A DNA stretch of 64,000 nt from Methylobacterium radiodurans (GCF_003173735.1 NZ_CP029551.1:4045001-4109000); one strand, 5' to 3'. Shown: positions 39,965 to 51,672, counted from the first letter of the stretch. Notes: a model not told the origin generated them from the sequence alone. Numbers and translations are program-made.

Positions 39965-40354
39965 TCAGGGCCGCCCCTTCTCCTTCGACGCCTTCGCGGG
40001 CTCGGCCTTGCGCGGCGCGGCCGGCCCGAGCGCGCCGGCCGCCACCCACTGGCAGACGCCCGTGCTGCGCAGCCCGAGGCAATCGTAGGCCTGACCGTCG
40101 AGGGCGACGTGGTCGCCGATGCCGGTCACGGTCTCGGGGTTGATCGCGCCGCAGCCGAGATGGTCCGCCTTCGGGTCGGCGACGAGCGCGGCGGCGCCGG
40201 CCGCGTCGCCGACCTGGCGCATCAGCAGGCGGTAATTCGCCAGCGAGGCGCAGCCGATCACCGGTGGGGATTTCTTCGCGGCGGGCGGCTCGGCGCGCGC
40301 GGATCCGAAGACGGTTCCGGTGAGGCAGAGGAGGAGCGGGAGGGCGGCGCGCAT
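39965..40354 (-). CDS. secreted four-cysteine protein (129 residues)
   Basis: Signal peptide MRAALPLLLCLTGTVFGSARA. The mature domain has cysteines in VIGCASLANYR, HLGCGAIN, YDCLGL and GVCQWVA, spaced as two disulfides in a small alphaproteobacterial domain that I cannot name. The C-terminus is Lys/Pro-rich. AGGAAGCGCC precedes ATG at 40354. Probably periplasmic. Confidence 0.75.
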   Translation of the reverse strand: MRAALPLLLCLTGTVFGSARAEPPAAKKSPPVIGCASLANYRLLMRQVGDAAGAAALVADPKADHLGCGAINPETVTGIGDHVALDGQAYDCLGLRSTGVCQWVAAGALGPAAPRKAEPAKASKEKGRP

Positions 40355-40388
40355 GGCGCTTCCTACCACGGGTGGGCGCGGCCGGGAG

Positions 40389-41216
40389 CTACCCCCTCGG
40401 GTCGGCCATGGTCCCGGCCCCGAGCGCGGCGGCGGGTTTCGCGGCGGGCTTGGCAGCCGCGCGGTCGGCGGCCTCGATCGCCTTCCAGCGGTTCGGCTGG
40501 GACACCAGCCCCCGCAGGGAGGCGAGGCTGGCCTCGGCCTCGGCGGGGGGCAAGTCCTGCCGCAACAGCGTGTCGGCCTCGGCGAACCGGCCCTTGAGGC
40601 CGAGCACCATGGCGAGGTTCGCCCGCACGCGGGCATCCGCCGCCGGGTTCTGGACGGCGCGGCGCAGCACCGTCTCGGCTTGGTCGAGCCGGCGGGCCAG
40701 CGCGTAGGACAGCCCGAGATTGGACAGGATCGCGGGCTCCTCCGGCCGGATCTTCAGCGCCGCCTCGTAGAAGCCCTGGGCGCGGGCGTGGTCGCCGAGC
40801 TGGTCGGCGGCGGTCCCCTGTGCCGACAGGATGCGCCAGTCCGGCTGGGAGGGCGTGTGGGCGTTCTGCAGGACCTCCTGCGCCTCCTGGAAGCGCCCGA
40901 CCTCGACCAGCACCTTGCCGTAGGCGCCGAGCACCGCCTGGTCGCGCGGGTTGCGCAGGGCCGCCTGCTGCAGCACCGCGGCGGCCTGCGTCCGCTGGTC
41001 CGTGGCGCGCAGGGCCTGCGCGTAGCGCATCGCGCTGCCGAGATCGTTCGGGTTCTCGCGGTAGCGGACGCCCAGCCCCTCGACCTCGGCGCGGCCGAGG
41101 GGCGCGCGCGCGGCGGACGGGCCGATGGAGCCGGTGGTCTCGGGCGAGCGGGTCTGGCAGGCGCCGAGCGCGAGCGCGACGAGCGCAGCTGCCAAGAGGC
41201 GCAGGGCCGTGTTCAT
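40389..41216 (-). CDS. TPR lipoprotein, TadD-like
   Basis: 275 residues. Lipoprotein leader ending LALGACQT (lipidated C20). Tetratricopeptide repeats span about 55-230 (for example DQAVLGAYGKVLVEVGRFQE; AILSNLGLSYALARRLDQAE; ANLAMVLGLKGRFAEADTLL). TadD-type lipoproteins help assemble Flp pilus secretins; no other tad genes are in the window, so the role may be different. GGAGCGGACC precedes ATG at 41216. Confidence 0.85.
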   Translation of the reverse strand: MNTALRLLAAALVALALGACQTRSPETTGSIGPSAARAPLGRAEVEGLGVRYRENPNDLGSAMRYAQALRATDQRTQAAAVLQQAALRNPRDQAVLGAYGKVLVEVGRFQEAQEVLQNAHTPSQPDWRILSAQGTAADQLGDHARAQGFYEAALKIRPEEPAILSNLGLSYALARRLDQAETVLRRAVQNPAADARVRANLAMVLGLKGRFAEADTLLRQDLPPAEAEASLASLRGLVSQPNRWKAIEAADRAAAKPAAKPAAALGAGTMADPRG

Positions 41217-41329
41217 GGTCCGCTCCGGAAACGCAGAGGGACCGCACGAACTTCACGGCCCCGTCGGCCCGGGGTAGAGCGTTAACCCTAACCGGCGGTT
41301 AAACCGCATGACCTGCGCAGGTTGAGGAG

Positions 41330-42751
41330 ATGACGGGGCCCATGGGCGGGACGCAGGACCACACGCACGACACCACGCCCGGCCTCCTGCCGGCCGGCAC
41401 CCCGGGCGTTCCGGTGACCCTGGTCCCCGCCGCGGACTGGGCGGCGGTCGAGGCCGGTTTGGAACCGGCGCAGCGGGCCTTCGCGACGGCCACGGGCTTC
41501 GCCCCGAAGGCGGGACGCCTCGCCCTGTTGCCGGACGCGGAGGGCGGGCTCGGCCGCGTCCTGTTCGGCCTCGGTGACCCGGAGGCACCGGCCCACGACC
41601 GGCTGATCGCCGGCAAGCTGCCGGGCCTCCTGCCGGTCGGCACCTACCGGATGGAGGGCGCACCCGATCCGCACGCGGCGGCGCTCGCCTGGCTGATGGG
41701 CTCCTACGGCTTCCGCCGCTACCGTTCGGGTGGGACCGAGACGCCGCGCCTCGTGGCGCCCGAGGACGTGGATGCCGACGAGATCGACCGCGTCGCCGCG
41801 GCGGTCGCGCGCGGGCGCGATCTCGTCAACACGCCGGCCAACGATCTGGGGCCCGCCGAGATCGAGGCCGCCGTGCGCGCTCTGGCCGAGCGGCACGGGG
41901 CGCGGGTCGGCGTCACGGAGGGCGAGGATCTCGCCCGCGATTTCCCGCTGGTCCACGCGGTCGGGGCCGGCTCGCCGCGCGCGCCCCGGCTGATCGACCT
42001 GACCTGGGGGGCGGAGACGGCGCCGCGCGTGACGCTCGTCGGCAAGGGCGTGGCCTTCGACACCGGCGGGCTCGACATCAAGCCCTCGGCCGCGATGCTG
42101 CTGATGAAGAAGGACATGGGAGGCGCGGCAGCGGCCATCGCCGCCGCCGACATGGTGATGGGTGCTGGCCTCTCCGTGCGGCTGCGCCTCATCGTTCCGG
42201 CGGTCGAGAACGCGGTCTCGGGCGAGGCCTTCCGGCCGGGCGACGTGCTGCGCAGCCGCGCGGGGCTGACCGTCGAGATCGGCAACACCGACGCCGAGGG
42301 GCGCCTGATCCTCGCCGACGCGCTGGCGCTCGCCGACGCGGAGGAGCCCGATCTCCTCATCAACTTCGCGACGCTGACGGGCGCCGCCCGGGTGGCGCTC
42401 GGCCCCGACCTGCCGGCCCTCTTCACCGAGGACGACGCGCTGGCCGAGGCGATCGCGGCGGCGGGGCGCGCGGCGATCGACCCGGTCTGGCGTCTGCCCC
42501 TGCACGCGCCCTACGCCAGCTTGCTCGACTCGAAGGTGGCCGACCTCAACAACGTCTCGGGTGGACCCTTCGCGGGGGCGATCACCGCGGCGCTCTTCCT
42601 GCGCCGCTTCGCCCCGCGGACGCGGGCGCACGCGCATTTCGACCTCTACGGCTGGAACCCCTCGACCAAGCCCGGCCGGCCGGAGGGCGGCGAGGTGCAG
42701 ACCGCGCGGCTGGTCTACGCCCTGCTGAAGGCGCGCTACGCGGCGGCGTAG
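41330..42751 (+). CDS. leucyl aminopeptidase family protein (M17)
   Basis: 473 residues. The M17 signature NTDAEGRLILADAL is at about 321-334. Metal ligands and catalytic residues lie in VGKGVAFDTGGLDIKPS and KKDMGGAAA. The N-terminal domain is the smaller alpha/beta regulatory part. It is a hexameric cytosolic zinc/manganese peptidase removing N-terminal residues. Start 41330 or 41342 (GGGGCCC spacing favours neither). Convergent with the M20 gene, two bases apart. Confidence 0.92.
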   Translation: MTGPMGGTQDHTHDTTPGLLPAGTPGVPVTLVPAADWAAVEAGLEPAQRAFATATGFAPKAGRLALLPDAEGGLGRVLFGLGDPEAPAHDRLIAGKLPGLLPVGTYRMEGAPDPHAAALAWLMGSYGFRRYRSGGTETPRLVAPEDVDADEIDRVAAAVARGRDLVNTPANDLGPAEIEAAVRALAERHGARVGVTEGEDLARDFPLVHAVGAGSPRAPRLIDLTWGAETAPRVTLVGKGVAFDTGGLDIKPSAAMLLMKKDMGGAAAAIAAADMVMGAGLSVRLRLIVPAVENAVSGEAFRPGDVLRSRAGLTVEIGNTDAEGRLILADALALADAEEPDLLINFATLTGAARVALGPDLPALFTEDDALAEAIAAAGRAAIDPVWRLPLHAPYASLLDSKVADLNNVSGGPFAGAITAALFLRRFAPRTRAHAHFDLYGWNPSTKPGRPEGGEVQTARLVYALLKARYAAA

Positions 42752-42752
42752 G

Positions 42753-43925
42753 TCACCGCCCCAGCGGCAGGCCCGTCTCCACCAGCCGGGCCCAGAGCGA
42801 GGCGCCGAGCGGGGCGGCCGCGTCGTTGAAATCGTAGTGCGGGTGGTGGAGCGGGGCGCTGTCGCCGTTGCCGAGGAACAGGTAGGCGCCGGGCCGCCGC
42901 TCCAGCATGTAGGAGAAATCCTCCGCCGCCATCATCGGGGCGACGTTGCGCTCGACCCGTTCCTCGCCGACGAGCCCCGCGGCGACGTCGGCCACGAAGG
43001 CGGCTTCCGCCGGGTCGTTCTCGGTGACGGGATAGCTCGCGCCGAAATCGACGCTGCCCGCGGCCCCGAACGCGCTGGCGACGCCCTCGGTCAGGGCGAC
43101 GATCTGGGCCTTGATCAGCGCCCGCACCTCCGCCGAGAGCGCACGCATCGTGCCCCGCAGCGTCACGCGCTGCGGCAGGACGTTGAAGGCCTCGCCGGCC
43201 TCCAGCGCGCAGACCGAGACCACGGCCGATTGCAGCGGGTCGACGTTGCGCGAGACGATCGATTGCAGAGCGAGCACCACGTGGCTCGCCACCACCACGC
43301 TGTCGACCGCCGCGTGCGGGAGCGCGGCGTGGCCGCCCCTTCCCTCGATCGTGATGGTGAAGCGGTCGGTCGAGGCCATGATCGGCCCGGGGCGGATCGC
43401 GAACTGGCCGAGCGGCAGACCCGGGATGTTGTGCATGCCGTAGACCGCCTCGATGCCGAAGCGCTCCATCAGCCCGTCCTCGACCATCGCCTCGCCCCCG
43501 CCCCCGCCCTCCTCGGCGGGCTGGAAGATCAGAACCGCCCGCCCGTCGAAATCGCGGGTCTCGGCGAGGTATCGGGCGGCGCCGAGCAGCATCGCGGTGT
43601 GCCCGTCATGCCCGCAGGCGTGCATCTTGCCCGGCACGGTCGAGCGGTACGCTAAGTCGCGCACCTCCTGGATCGGCAGCGCGTCCATGTCGGCGCGCAG
43701 GCCGATCGCCCGGTTCGAGCGCCCGCCCCGGCCCCGGATCACCCCGACCACGCCGGTGCGGCCGATGCCGGTGACGACCTCGTCGCAGCCGAAGGCGGTC
43801 AGCTTGTCGGCCACGAAGCCGGCCGTGCGCTCCACGTCGTAGAGCAGTTCGGGATGCGCGTGCAGGTCGTGCCGCCACGCGGTGATGGCGTCGGAGAAGG
43901 CCTGGATCCGGTCGATGGCGGGCAT
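42753..43925 (-). CDS. M20 family amidohydrolase (hippurate hydrolase/HipO-like)
   Basis: 390 residues. HACGHDGHTAMLLGAA holds the zinc ligands, and AEEGGGGGEAMVEDG the catalytic glutamate. The lid domain runs about 180-300. This branch cleaves N-acyl amino acids such as hippurate or N-acetyl-diaminopimelate. ATG at 43925. No partner gene is adjacent. Confidence 0.92.
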   Translation of the reverse strand: MPAIDRIQAFSDAITAWRHDLHAHPELLYDVERTAGFVADKLTAFGCDEVVTGIGRTGVVGVIRGRGGRSNRAIGLRADMDALPIQEVRDLAYRSTVPGKMHACGHDGHTAMLLGAARYLAETRDFDGRAVLIFQPAEEGGGGGEAMVEDGLMERFGIEAVYGMHNIPGLPLGQFAIRPGPIMASTDRFTITIEGRGGHAALPHAAVDSVVVASHVVLALQSIVSRNVDPLQSAVVSVCALEAGEAFNVLPQRVTLRGTMRALSAEVRALIKAQIVALTEGVASAFGAAGSVDFGASYPVTENDPAEAAFVADVAAGLVGEERVERNVAPMMAAEDFSYMLERRPGAYLFLGNGDSAPLHHPHYDFNDAAAPLGASLWARLVETGLPLGR

Positions 43926-44040
43926 GGTGCGCTCGGGGCCGCTTGCGCTGCGGGCGGGTCCCGACCAGCAAACAGGGGGCCAACCGGGGCGTCAACGGGC
44001 AAGCGCGGCCGTGGGGCGGGAGAGCGCTGACCGCGCCGCC

Positions 44041-44235
44041 GCCCTCCCCCCTCCGCGGGGGAGGGTGGCGCCCGAAGGGCGACGGGAGAGGGGAACCACG
44101 GTGCAGGGTTGGGCTGTGCCCTGCATGAAGGCCGCGCCTCGTCCTGAAGCGTCGCCCCCTCTCTGCGGGACTACGTCCCGACCGGCCCCTGCTGACGCAG
44201 CAGCCGCCCTCCCCCGCAGAGGGGAAGGGAAAATC
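44041..44235. repeat. non-coding intergenic repeat, copy A
   Basis: Begins with CCCTCCCCCCTCCGCGGGGG and contains GGGTGGCGCCCGAAGGGCG and CCCTGCATGAAGGCCGCGCC. The same element, reversed, lies at 47283-47542. It fills almost all of the space between the M20 and thiamine-enzyme genes and ends with a degraded inverted copy of its start (CCCTCCCCCGCAGAGGGGAA). Confidence 0.75.
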
Positions 44236-44239
44236 GCGC

Positions 44240-46630
44240 TCAGCCCGCCACCAGGCTGAGCTGCCGGATCGGCCGCTCGGGGCTCAAGCCCTGCGCCGCC
44301 GCGACGATGCCGCGGGCGTCGATGCCGAAATGGCGGTAGAGATCCGCCACGGTGCCGGTCTGGCCGAAGCGATCGACGCCGAGCGCCCGGGTGCGGTGGC
44401 CGTGCACGGCGCCGAGCCAGCCGAGCGTCGCCGGGTGCCCGTCGATCACCGTGACGAGGCCGCAATGGCGCGGCAGGCGCCCGAGCAGGGCCTCGACGTG
44501 GCTCTCGGCCCCCCGCTGCCAGCGCTCCCGCGCTCCTTGCGCGGCGCTCCAGCCGGCGTGCAGCCGGTCTGCCGAGGTGACGGCCAGCAGCCCCACATCG
44601 CGCCGGTCCTCCGCCATGCGGCCGACCGCCTCGATCGCCTCGGCGGCGACCGCGCCCGTATAGGCCACCACCACCTCGCAGTTCGGCCCCGGCTCGCGCA
44701 GCCAGTAGGCGCCGGCCACGATCGCGTCCGTCAGCTCCGTCGAGAGGGTGCGGCGCGGCTGCTCCAGGCCGCGGGTCGAGAGGCGCAGGTAGACCGAGCC
44801 GCCGGCCTCGCCGTCGCGCTGCACGTAGTCGAGGGCGTGGGCCATGATCGCCGACAGCTCGTCGACGAAGGCCGGCTCGTAGCTGGCGAGGCCCGGCTGC
44901 GACAGGCCGATCAGCGGCGTGCCGATCGACTGGTGGGCGCCGCCCTCGGGCGCCAGGGTCACGCCGGAGGGTGTGGCCGCGATGATGAAGCGGGCATCCT
45001 GGTAGCAGGCGTAGTTCAGGGCGTCCAAGCCCCGGGCGATGAAGGGGTCGTAGAGCGTGCCGATCGGGATCAGCCGCTCGCCGAAGAGGCGATGCGAGAG
45101 CCCGAGCCCGGAGAGGAGCAGGAACAGGTTCATCTCGGCGATGCCGAGCTCGATGTGCTGGCCCTGGGCGGAAAAATCCCAGGTGAAGGTCGAGGGAATG
45201 CGCTCGGCCCGGAACAGGTCGCGCAATTCCTCGCGGGCGAACAGGCCGCGCCGGTTCACCCAGCCGCCGAGATTGGTCGAGACTGTGACGTCCGGCGAGG
45301 TGGTGACGATGCGCTCGGTGATCGGCGCGTCCGAGCGGGCGAGATCGTTCAGGATCATGCCGAAACCCGCCTGCGTCGAGAGCGTCGGCTGGCGCGGGCA
45401 GGGAAAGTCCTGGGGCACGGGCAGCCGCGCGGCGTCGCGCAGGCGCGGGCCCTCGCGGAAGAAGGGCGCCCGGTCGATGAAGCGGCGCAGCTCGGCCTCC
45501 GGCAGCCGGGCGCCCGCGAAGGGCTCCCATTCCTGGCCGACGGGCACGCCCCGGCTCTCGCGGAACAGCTCCGTCTGGGCGGGGGTGAGGAGCCCCGAAT
45601 GGTTGTCCTTGTGGCCGGCGAGCGGCAGGCCGTAGCCCTTCACCGTGTAGGCGATGAACACGGTCGGACGGTCGTTGTCGGCGCCCTCGAAGGCCTTGAG
45701 CAGGTTGACGAGGTCGTGCCCGCCGAGATTGCCCATGAGTTCGGCGAGCTGGTCGTCCGTGCGACGGTCGATGAGCGCGAGGGCGTCGGCGTCGTCGGCG
45801 AGGTCCTGGGTCAGGCGCCGCCGCCAGGCCGCCCCGCCCTGGAAGGTCAGGGCCGCGTAGAGCTGGTTCGGGGCGGTGTCGATCCAGGCGCGCAGGCGCG
45901 CGCCGCCCGCTTCCGCGAAGGCCGCATCCATCAGCGAGCCGTATTTGAGCACGACGACGTCCCAGCCGAACGAGCGGAAGATCTCCTCGAAGCGGCTGTA
46001 GAGGCCCTCGCGGATCACGGCGTCGAGGCTCTGGCGGTTGTAGTCGATGATCCACCAGGTCTTGCGCAGACCGTGCTTCCAGCCCTCCATCAGGGCCTCG
46101 AAGATGTTGCCCTCGTCCATCTCGGCGTCGCCCAAGAGCGCCACCATGCGGCCCTCGGGGCGGTCGAGGCCCCAGCCGTGGGCGCGGACGTAGTCGCGCA
46201 CGAGCGAGCCGAACAGCGTCTGGGCGACGCCGAGGCCGACCGAGCCGGTCGAGAAGTCGACGTCGTCGGTGTCCTTGGTCCGCGAGGGATACGATTGAAC
46301 GCCGCCGAACCCGCGAAAATTCTCCAGCTTCTCACGGGTCTGGCGGCCGGCGAGGTACTGGAGCGCGTGGAAGACCGGGCCCGCATGAGGCTTCACCGCG
46401 ACCCGGTCCTCGGGGCGGAGCACGCCGAAATAGAGCGCCGTCATGATCGTGGCGAGCGAGGCCGAGGAGGCTTGGTGGCCGCCGACCTTCATGCCGTCGT
46501 GGTTCGGCCGCACGTGGTTGGCGTTGTGGATCATCCAGGTCGAGAGCCACAGCGCCTTGCGCTCCAGCTCGGCGAGGTAGGGCAGGCGCGGGTCTGCGGT
46601 GCGCGGGTCTGCTTGGCGCGGATCGGTCAT
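44240..46630 (-). CDS. thiamine-diphosphate-dependent E1 (AceE/MdeB-like, often labelled transketolase)
   Basis: 796 residues, homologous along its length to the homodimeric pyruvate dehydrogenase E1. ThDP motif LGDAEMDEGNIFEALMEGW (about 167-185, GD…N spacing). The N-terminal segment LSTWMIHNANHVRPNHDG and the QGQHIELGIAEMN segment of the pyrimidine domain are family signatures. Shorter than AceE (about 890). It probably oxidatively decarboxylates a 2-oxo acid; in Pseudomonas MdeB, next to an Lrp-type MdeR, acts on 2-oxobutyrate. The divergent Lrp gene here repeats that arrangement; no E2 or methionine lyase gene is nearby. Confidence 0.88.
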   Translation of the reverse strand: MTDPRQADPRTADPRLPYLAELERKALWLSTWMIHNANHVRPNHDGMKVGGHQASSASLATIMTALYFGVLRPEDRVAVKPHAGPVFHALQYLAGRQTREKLENFRGFGGVQSYPSRTKDTDDVDFSTGSVGLGVAQTLFGSLVRDYVRAHGWGLDRPEGRMVALLGDAEMDEGNIFEALMEGWKHGLRKTWWIIDYNRQSLDAVIREGLYSRFEEIFRSFGWDVVVLKYGSLMDAAFAEAGGARLRAWIDTAPNQLYAALTFQGGAAWRRRLTQDLADDADALALIDRRTDDQLAELMGNLGGHDLVNLLKAFEGADNDRPTVFIAYTVKGYGLPLAGHKDNHSGLLTPAQTELFRESRGVPVGQEWEPFAGARLPEAELRRFIDRAPFFREGPRLRDAARLPVPQDFPCPRQPTLSTQAGFGMILNDLARSDAPITERIVTTSPDVTVSTNLGGWVNRRGLFAREELRDLFRAERIPSTFTWDFSAQGQHIELGIAEMNLFLLLSGLGLSHRLFGERLIPIGTLYDPFIARGLDALNYACYQDARFIIAATPSGVTLAPEGGAHQSIGTPLIGLSQPGLASYEPAFVDELSAIMAHALDYVQRDGEAGGSVYLRLSTRGLEQPRRTLSTELTDAIVAGAYWLREPGPNCEVVVAYTGAVAAEAIEAVGRMAEDRRDVGLLAVTSADRLHAGWSAAQGARERWQRGAESHVEALLGRLPRHCGLVTVIDGHPATLGWLGAVHGHRTRALGVDRFGQTGTVADLYRHFGIDARGIVAAAQGLSPERPIRQLSLVAG

Positions 46631-46687
46631 CGGGCTCTGGCCTCGTCGGATGCCCGATCAATCTGGCACCGGCCTCGCGGCAGGAGT

Positions 46688-46704
46688 TGCCAAATACGCT
46701 GGCA
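46688..46704. promoter_or_regulatory. Lrp-type operator half-site pair
   Basis: TGCCA-N7-TGGCA in the divergent region, 12 bases left of the stronger palindrome at 46716-46734; likely a second binding site for the same regulator. Confidence 0.6.
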
Positions 46705-46715
46705 TCGGGAAGATC

Positions 46716-46734
46716 ATTGGCAGGATCTGCCAAT
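46716..46734. promoter_or_regulatory. Lrp/AsnC operator, perfect palindrome
   Basis: ATTGGCAG-gat-CTGCCAAT, a perfect 8-bp inverted repeat with a 3-base centre, between the divergent thiamine-enzyme and Lrp genes, 25 bases from the regulator's start codon. Confidence 0.75.
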
Positions 46735-46758
46735 CGGTGACGGGGACGAGGCGCATTC

Positions 46759-47226
46759 ATGCCGGAACGGCGGATCGACGCGATCGACCGGAAGATCCTG
46801 GCCGAGCTGCAGCGCGACGGCCGAATCACGATCCAGGACCTCGCCGGACGTGTCGGCCTCTCGCCCTCCCCGGCCCTGCGGCGGATCCGGATGCTTGAGG
46901 AGGCCGGCATCCTCCGGGGCTACGTGGCCCTGGTCGATCAGGCCAAGGTCGGGCTGCCGATCAGCGTGTTCGCCTCGGTGAAGCTGGAGCGCCAGCGCGA
47001 GGAGGAACTCGACCGCTTCGCCGAGGCGGTGGCGCGCTGGCCGGAGGTGGTCGAGTGCTACCTGATGACCGGGCGGCACGACTACCTCGTGCGCGTGGTG
47101 GTGCCGGATCTGGCCGCCTACGAGCGCTTCCTGAAGGACAAGCTCACCCGCCTCGACGGTGTCGGCTCGATCGAGTCGAGCTTCGCGCTGGGGCAGGTGA
47201 AATACACGAACGTCCTGCCGGTGTGA
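46759..47226 (+). CDS. Lrp/AsnC-family transcriptional regulator
   Basis: 155 residues, normal length. N-terminal helix-turn-helix: DAIDRKILAELQRDGRITIQ, LAGRVGLSPSPALRRIRML. The RAM ligand domain follows (RWPEVVECYLMTGRHDYLVRVV, where the DYL motif is typical). It binds DNA as an octamer and senses an amino acid or 2-oxo acid. Divergent from the E1-like gene; the palindromes at 46688-46734 are its probable operators. ATG at 46759. Confidence 0.93.
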   Translation: MPERRIDAIDRKILAELQRDGRITIQDLAGRVGLSPSPALRRIRMLEEAGILRGYVALVDQAKVGLPISVFASVKLERQREEELDRFAEAVARWPEVVECYLMTGRHDYLVRVVVPDLAAYERFLKDKLTRLDGVGSIESSFALGQVKYTNVLPV

Positions 47227-47282
47227 GCCCGATCTCCGGTTGGTCAGTTCTGATACCGGCGGAGGCCCTCCCCCCGCGTGCG

Positions 47283-47542
47283 GGCTACCGGATTCACACA
47301 ACGGGTGCAGATACCCACCGCGCGCTCCCTCCCCCCTCTGCGGGGGAGGGTGGGCCGGCCGTGAGGCCGGGTCGGGAGAGGGGACCCCAGCGAACAGAGG
47401 AGGTGCGGCCTTCATGCAGGGCTGAGCCACATCCTGCAGCGTCGCCCCCCTCTCCCGTCGCCCTTCGGGCGCCACCCTCCCCCGCAGAGGGGGGAGGGAG
47501 CGCGCGCGGTCCATCCGACGAGATGTGTGAATACGGTAGGCG
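47283..47542. repeat. non-coding intergenic repeat, copy B, with long terminal inverted repeats
   Basis: Outer arms CTACCGGATTCACACA (47285-47300) and TGTGTGAATACGGTAG (47525-47540) pair imperfectly, and the pairing continues inward through CCCTCCCCCCTCTGCGGGG and its complement, giving imperfect terminal inverted repeats of roughly 75 bases. The interior matches copy A in reverse (GGCCTTCATGCAGGGC). It has no coding capacity. This looks like a non-autonomous mobile or palindromic intergenic element. Confidence 0.75.
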
Positions 47543-47580
47543 CACGAGGCGAGGGATTCCGTGCCGCTCGAACAACCCAC

Positions 47581-48501
47581 CTACGCCGCCGGCACCAACA
47601 GCAGCCCGTGGCAGTCCGGCCCCTCCGCGTAGGCGACGCCCCCTGTCCGGCGCACCGGGCAGCCCGCTCCGTCGAGCGCGTCCGCCGCCGCGTCGAGATC
47701 GCGGACCGCGAGGACGAGGCGGCTCGTGGCGCGGTCGCGGGGGCCGTAGGGCGGCGGGCTGGGCGGGGCGGCCGGGCGGCGGTAGTGCAGCAGTTCGAGG
47801 TGGAGCGTTCTGGAGGCCGCCGGCTCCAGGGCGAGCACGTCGACCTCCGGGTCGGGGAGGCCGTCGAGCCGGGCCTGCGCCTCGCCGCGGTTGAGGCCGC
47901 GCTGGACGACGCGGAAGCCGAGGGCGTCGCGGAAGACCGCGAGCGCCCGTTCGAGGTCGGTCACGGCGAGCGCGGAGTGGTCGATGCCGAGGAACAGGCC
48001 CGGCGCGTCCTGCCAGCGCGCGGCCGGCGCGCCGCCGGGGAAGTGGATCAGCTCGACCGGGTGGCCGTCGGGATCGCGGAATTTGAAGGCGGTGACGCCG
48101 CCGGAGGCCGGGGGCAGCGCCTGCGGACCGTGCGTGCTGATCGCGGCCGGGTGGTGGGCGACGAGGCGCGCGGCGGCCGGCTCCATGGCACGCACCGGGA
48201 TCGCGACGTGCTGGAAGACCGGGTCGTTCGCGCGCGCCGCCAGTGGATAGGGCGTGCCGGGCGGGTCGAAGGCCAGGAAGGCGAGCATCTGGCCGCCGAG
48301 TCGCATCCGCAGCCGACGGGCGTCGGTGCCTGCAAGCCCCAGCGCCGCCAGGATTGGCTCCGGCACCGGCTCGGGCGGCGCGACCGCCGCGAAGCCGAGC
48401 GCGTCGCGATAGAAGGTCTCCGTCCGGTCGAGATCCGCCACCGTGCGGCTCACCGCGACGATGCACCGGACGAGGGGTGCGTCCTGCCGGTCCTGCGCCA
48501 T
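47581..48501 (-). CDS. tandem VOC (glyoxalase-fold) protein
   Basis: 306 residues, two VOC modules: first VRCIVAVSRTVADLDRTETF … HVAIPVRAMEPAAAR, second IDHSALAVTDLERALAVFRD, to the end. Metal-binding histidines and a glutamate occur in both halves. Two-module proteins of this kind include extradiol dioxygenase-like enzymes and resistance proteins; the substrate is unknown. ATG at 48501 has GAGAGCGG ahead; an upstream GTG at 48528 is possible. Confidence 0.85.
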   Translation of the reverse strand: MAQDRQDAPLVRCIVAVSRTVADLDRTETFYRDALGFAAVAPPEPVPEPILAALGLAGTDARRLRMRLGGQMLAFLAFDPPGTPYPLAARANDPVFQHVAIPVRAMEPAAARLVAHHPAAISTHGPQALPPASGGVTAFKFRDPDGHPVELIHFPGGAPAARWQDAPGLFLGIDHSALAVTDLERALAVFRDALGFRVVQRGLNRGEAQARLDGLPDPEVDVLALEPAASRTLHLELLHYRRPAAPPSPPPYGPRDRATSRLVLAVRDLDAAADALDGAGCPVRRTGGVAYAEGPDCHGLLLVPAA

Positions 48502-48550
48502 CGTCCGCTCTCGCTGATCCCCGGCCACGGCACGCGCGGATATAGGGTCC

Positions 48551-49005
48551 TCAGGCGCGCTTCACGCCCAGCCCCCGCTGACGCCGTGGGGCGGCCGGCG
48601 GGGGCTCGTCGGCGGCGAGGTCGTCGAGAATCGGGCAGTCGGGCCGGTCGTCGCCGCAGCAGGTCTCGGCCAGCCGCTCCAGGCTGCGGGCCATGCCCTC
48701 CAGCTCGGCGATCCGCCGCCGCAGGAGGGCGATCTGCTCCAGGGCGATCACCTTCACGCCCGCGCTCGGGCGGCCGCGGTCGCGCCAGAGGGCGAGCAGG
48801 TCCGCGATGGCCTCGACGCTGAAGCCGAGGTCGCGGGCCCGGCGCACGAAGCGCAGGGTGTGGATGTCGGCCTCGCCGTAGGTGCGGTAGCCGGATTCCA
48901 GCCGGGCTGCGGGCGCCAGCAGGCCGGTCTCCTCGTACCAGCGGATCATCTTGGCCGAGACGCCGGTGAGCCGGGCCGCCTCGCCGATGGTGACGCGCGC
49001 CTCGC

Positions 49006-49009
<4 letters not shown>
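48551..49009 (-). CDS. cueR: MerR-family copper-responsive regulator (CueR-like)
   Basis: 152 residues. Helix-turn-helix: [29 protein letters not shown], then the dimerisation helix. The metal loop contains CCGDDRPDC (C…C spaced as in CueR/HmrR), which binds Cu(I) or related monovalent ions. Its ATG overlaps the copA stop by four bases (ATGA), so it is translated from the copA transcript. It should distort the promoter of copA and activate it on copper stress. Confidence 0.9.
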
Positions 49010-51498
<2,489 letters not shown>

Positions 51499-51527
51499 GG
51501 TGGAACGAGGCTCTGTCTCCATGCCGG

Positions 51528-51560
51528 AGCATGTGGGCCTTCCCATGATGGGAAGGTCAA
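51528..51560 (-). promoter_or_regulatory. MerR/CueR-type promoter with palindromic operator for copA
   Basis: On the minus strand TTGACC (51555-51560) overlaps the perfect palindrome CCTTCCCATCATGGGAAGG (51538-51556). A weak -10 (CACATG or CATGCT) follows after an over-long spacer of 19-21 bases, the layout that CueR-type regulators activate by untwisting DNA. Confidence 0.75.
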
Positions 51561-51672
51561 GACGCCGCCCGCGGTTCCTCCGACGTCGGCCGGCTTCGCG
51601 TCGGGCGCGAACCGCGCCTCGCTTCGCCGAGCCGCCCGGACAGCCGGCTGTCACGAGAAAGCACCATGAGAG

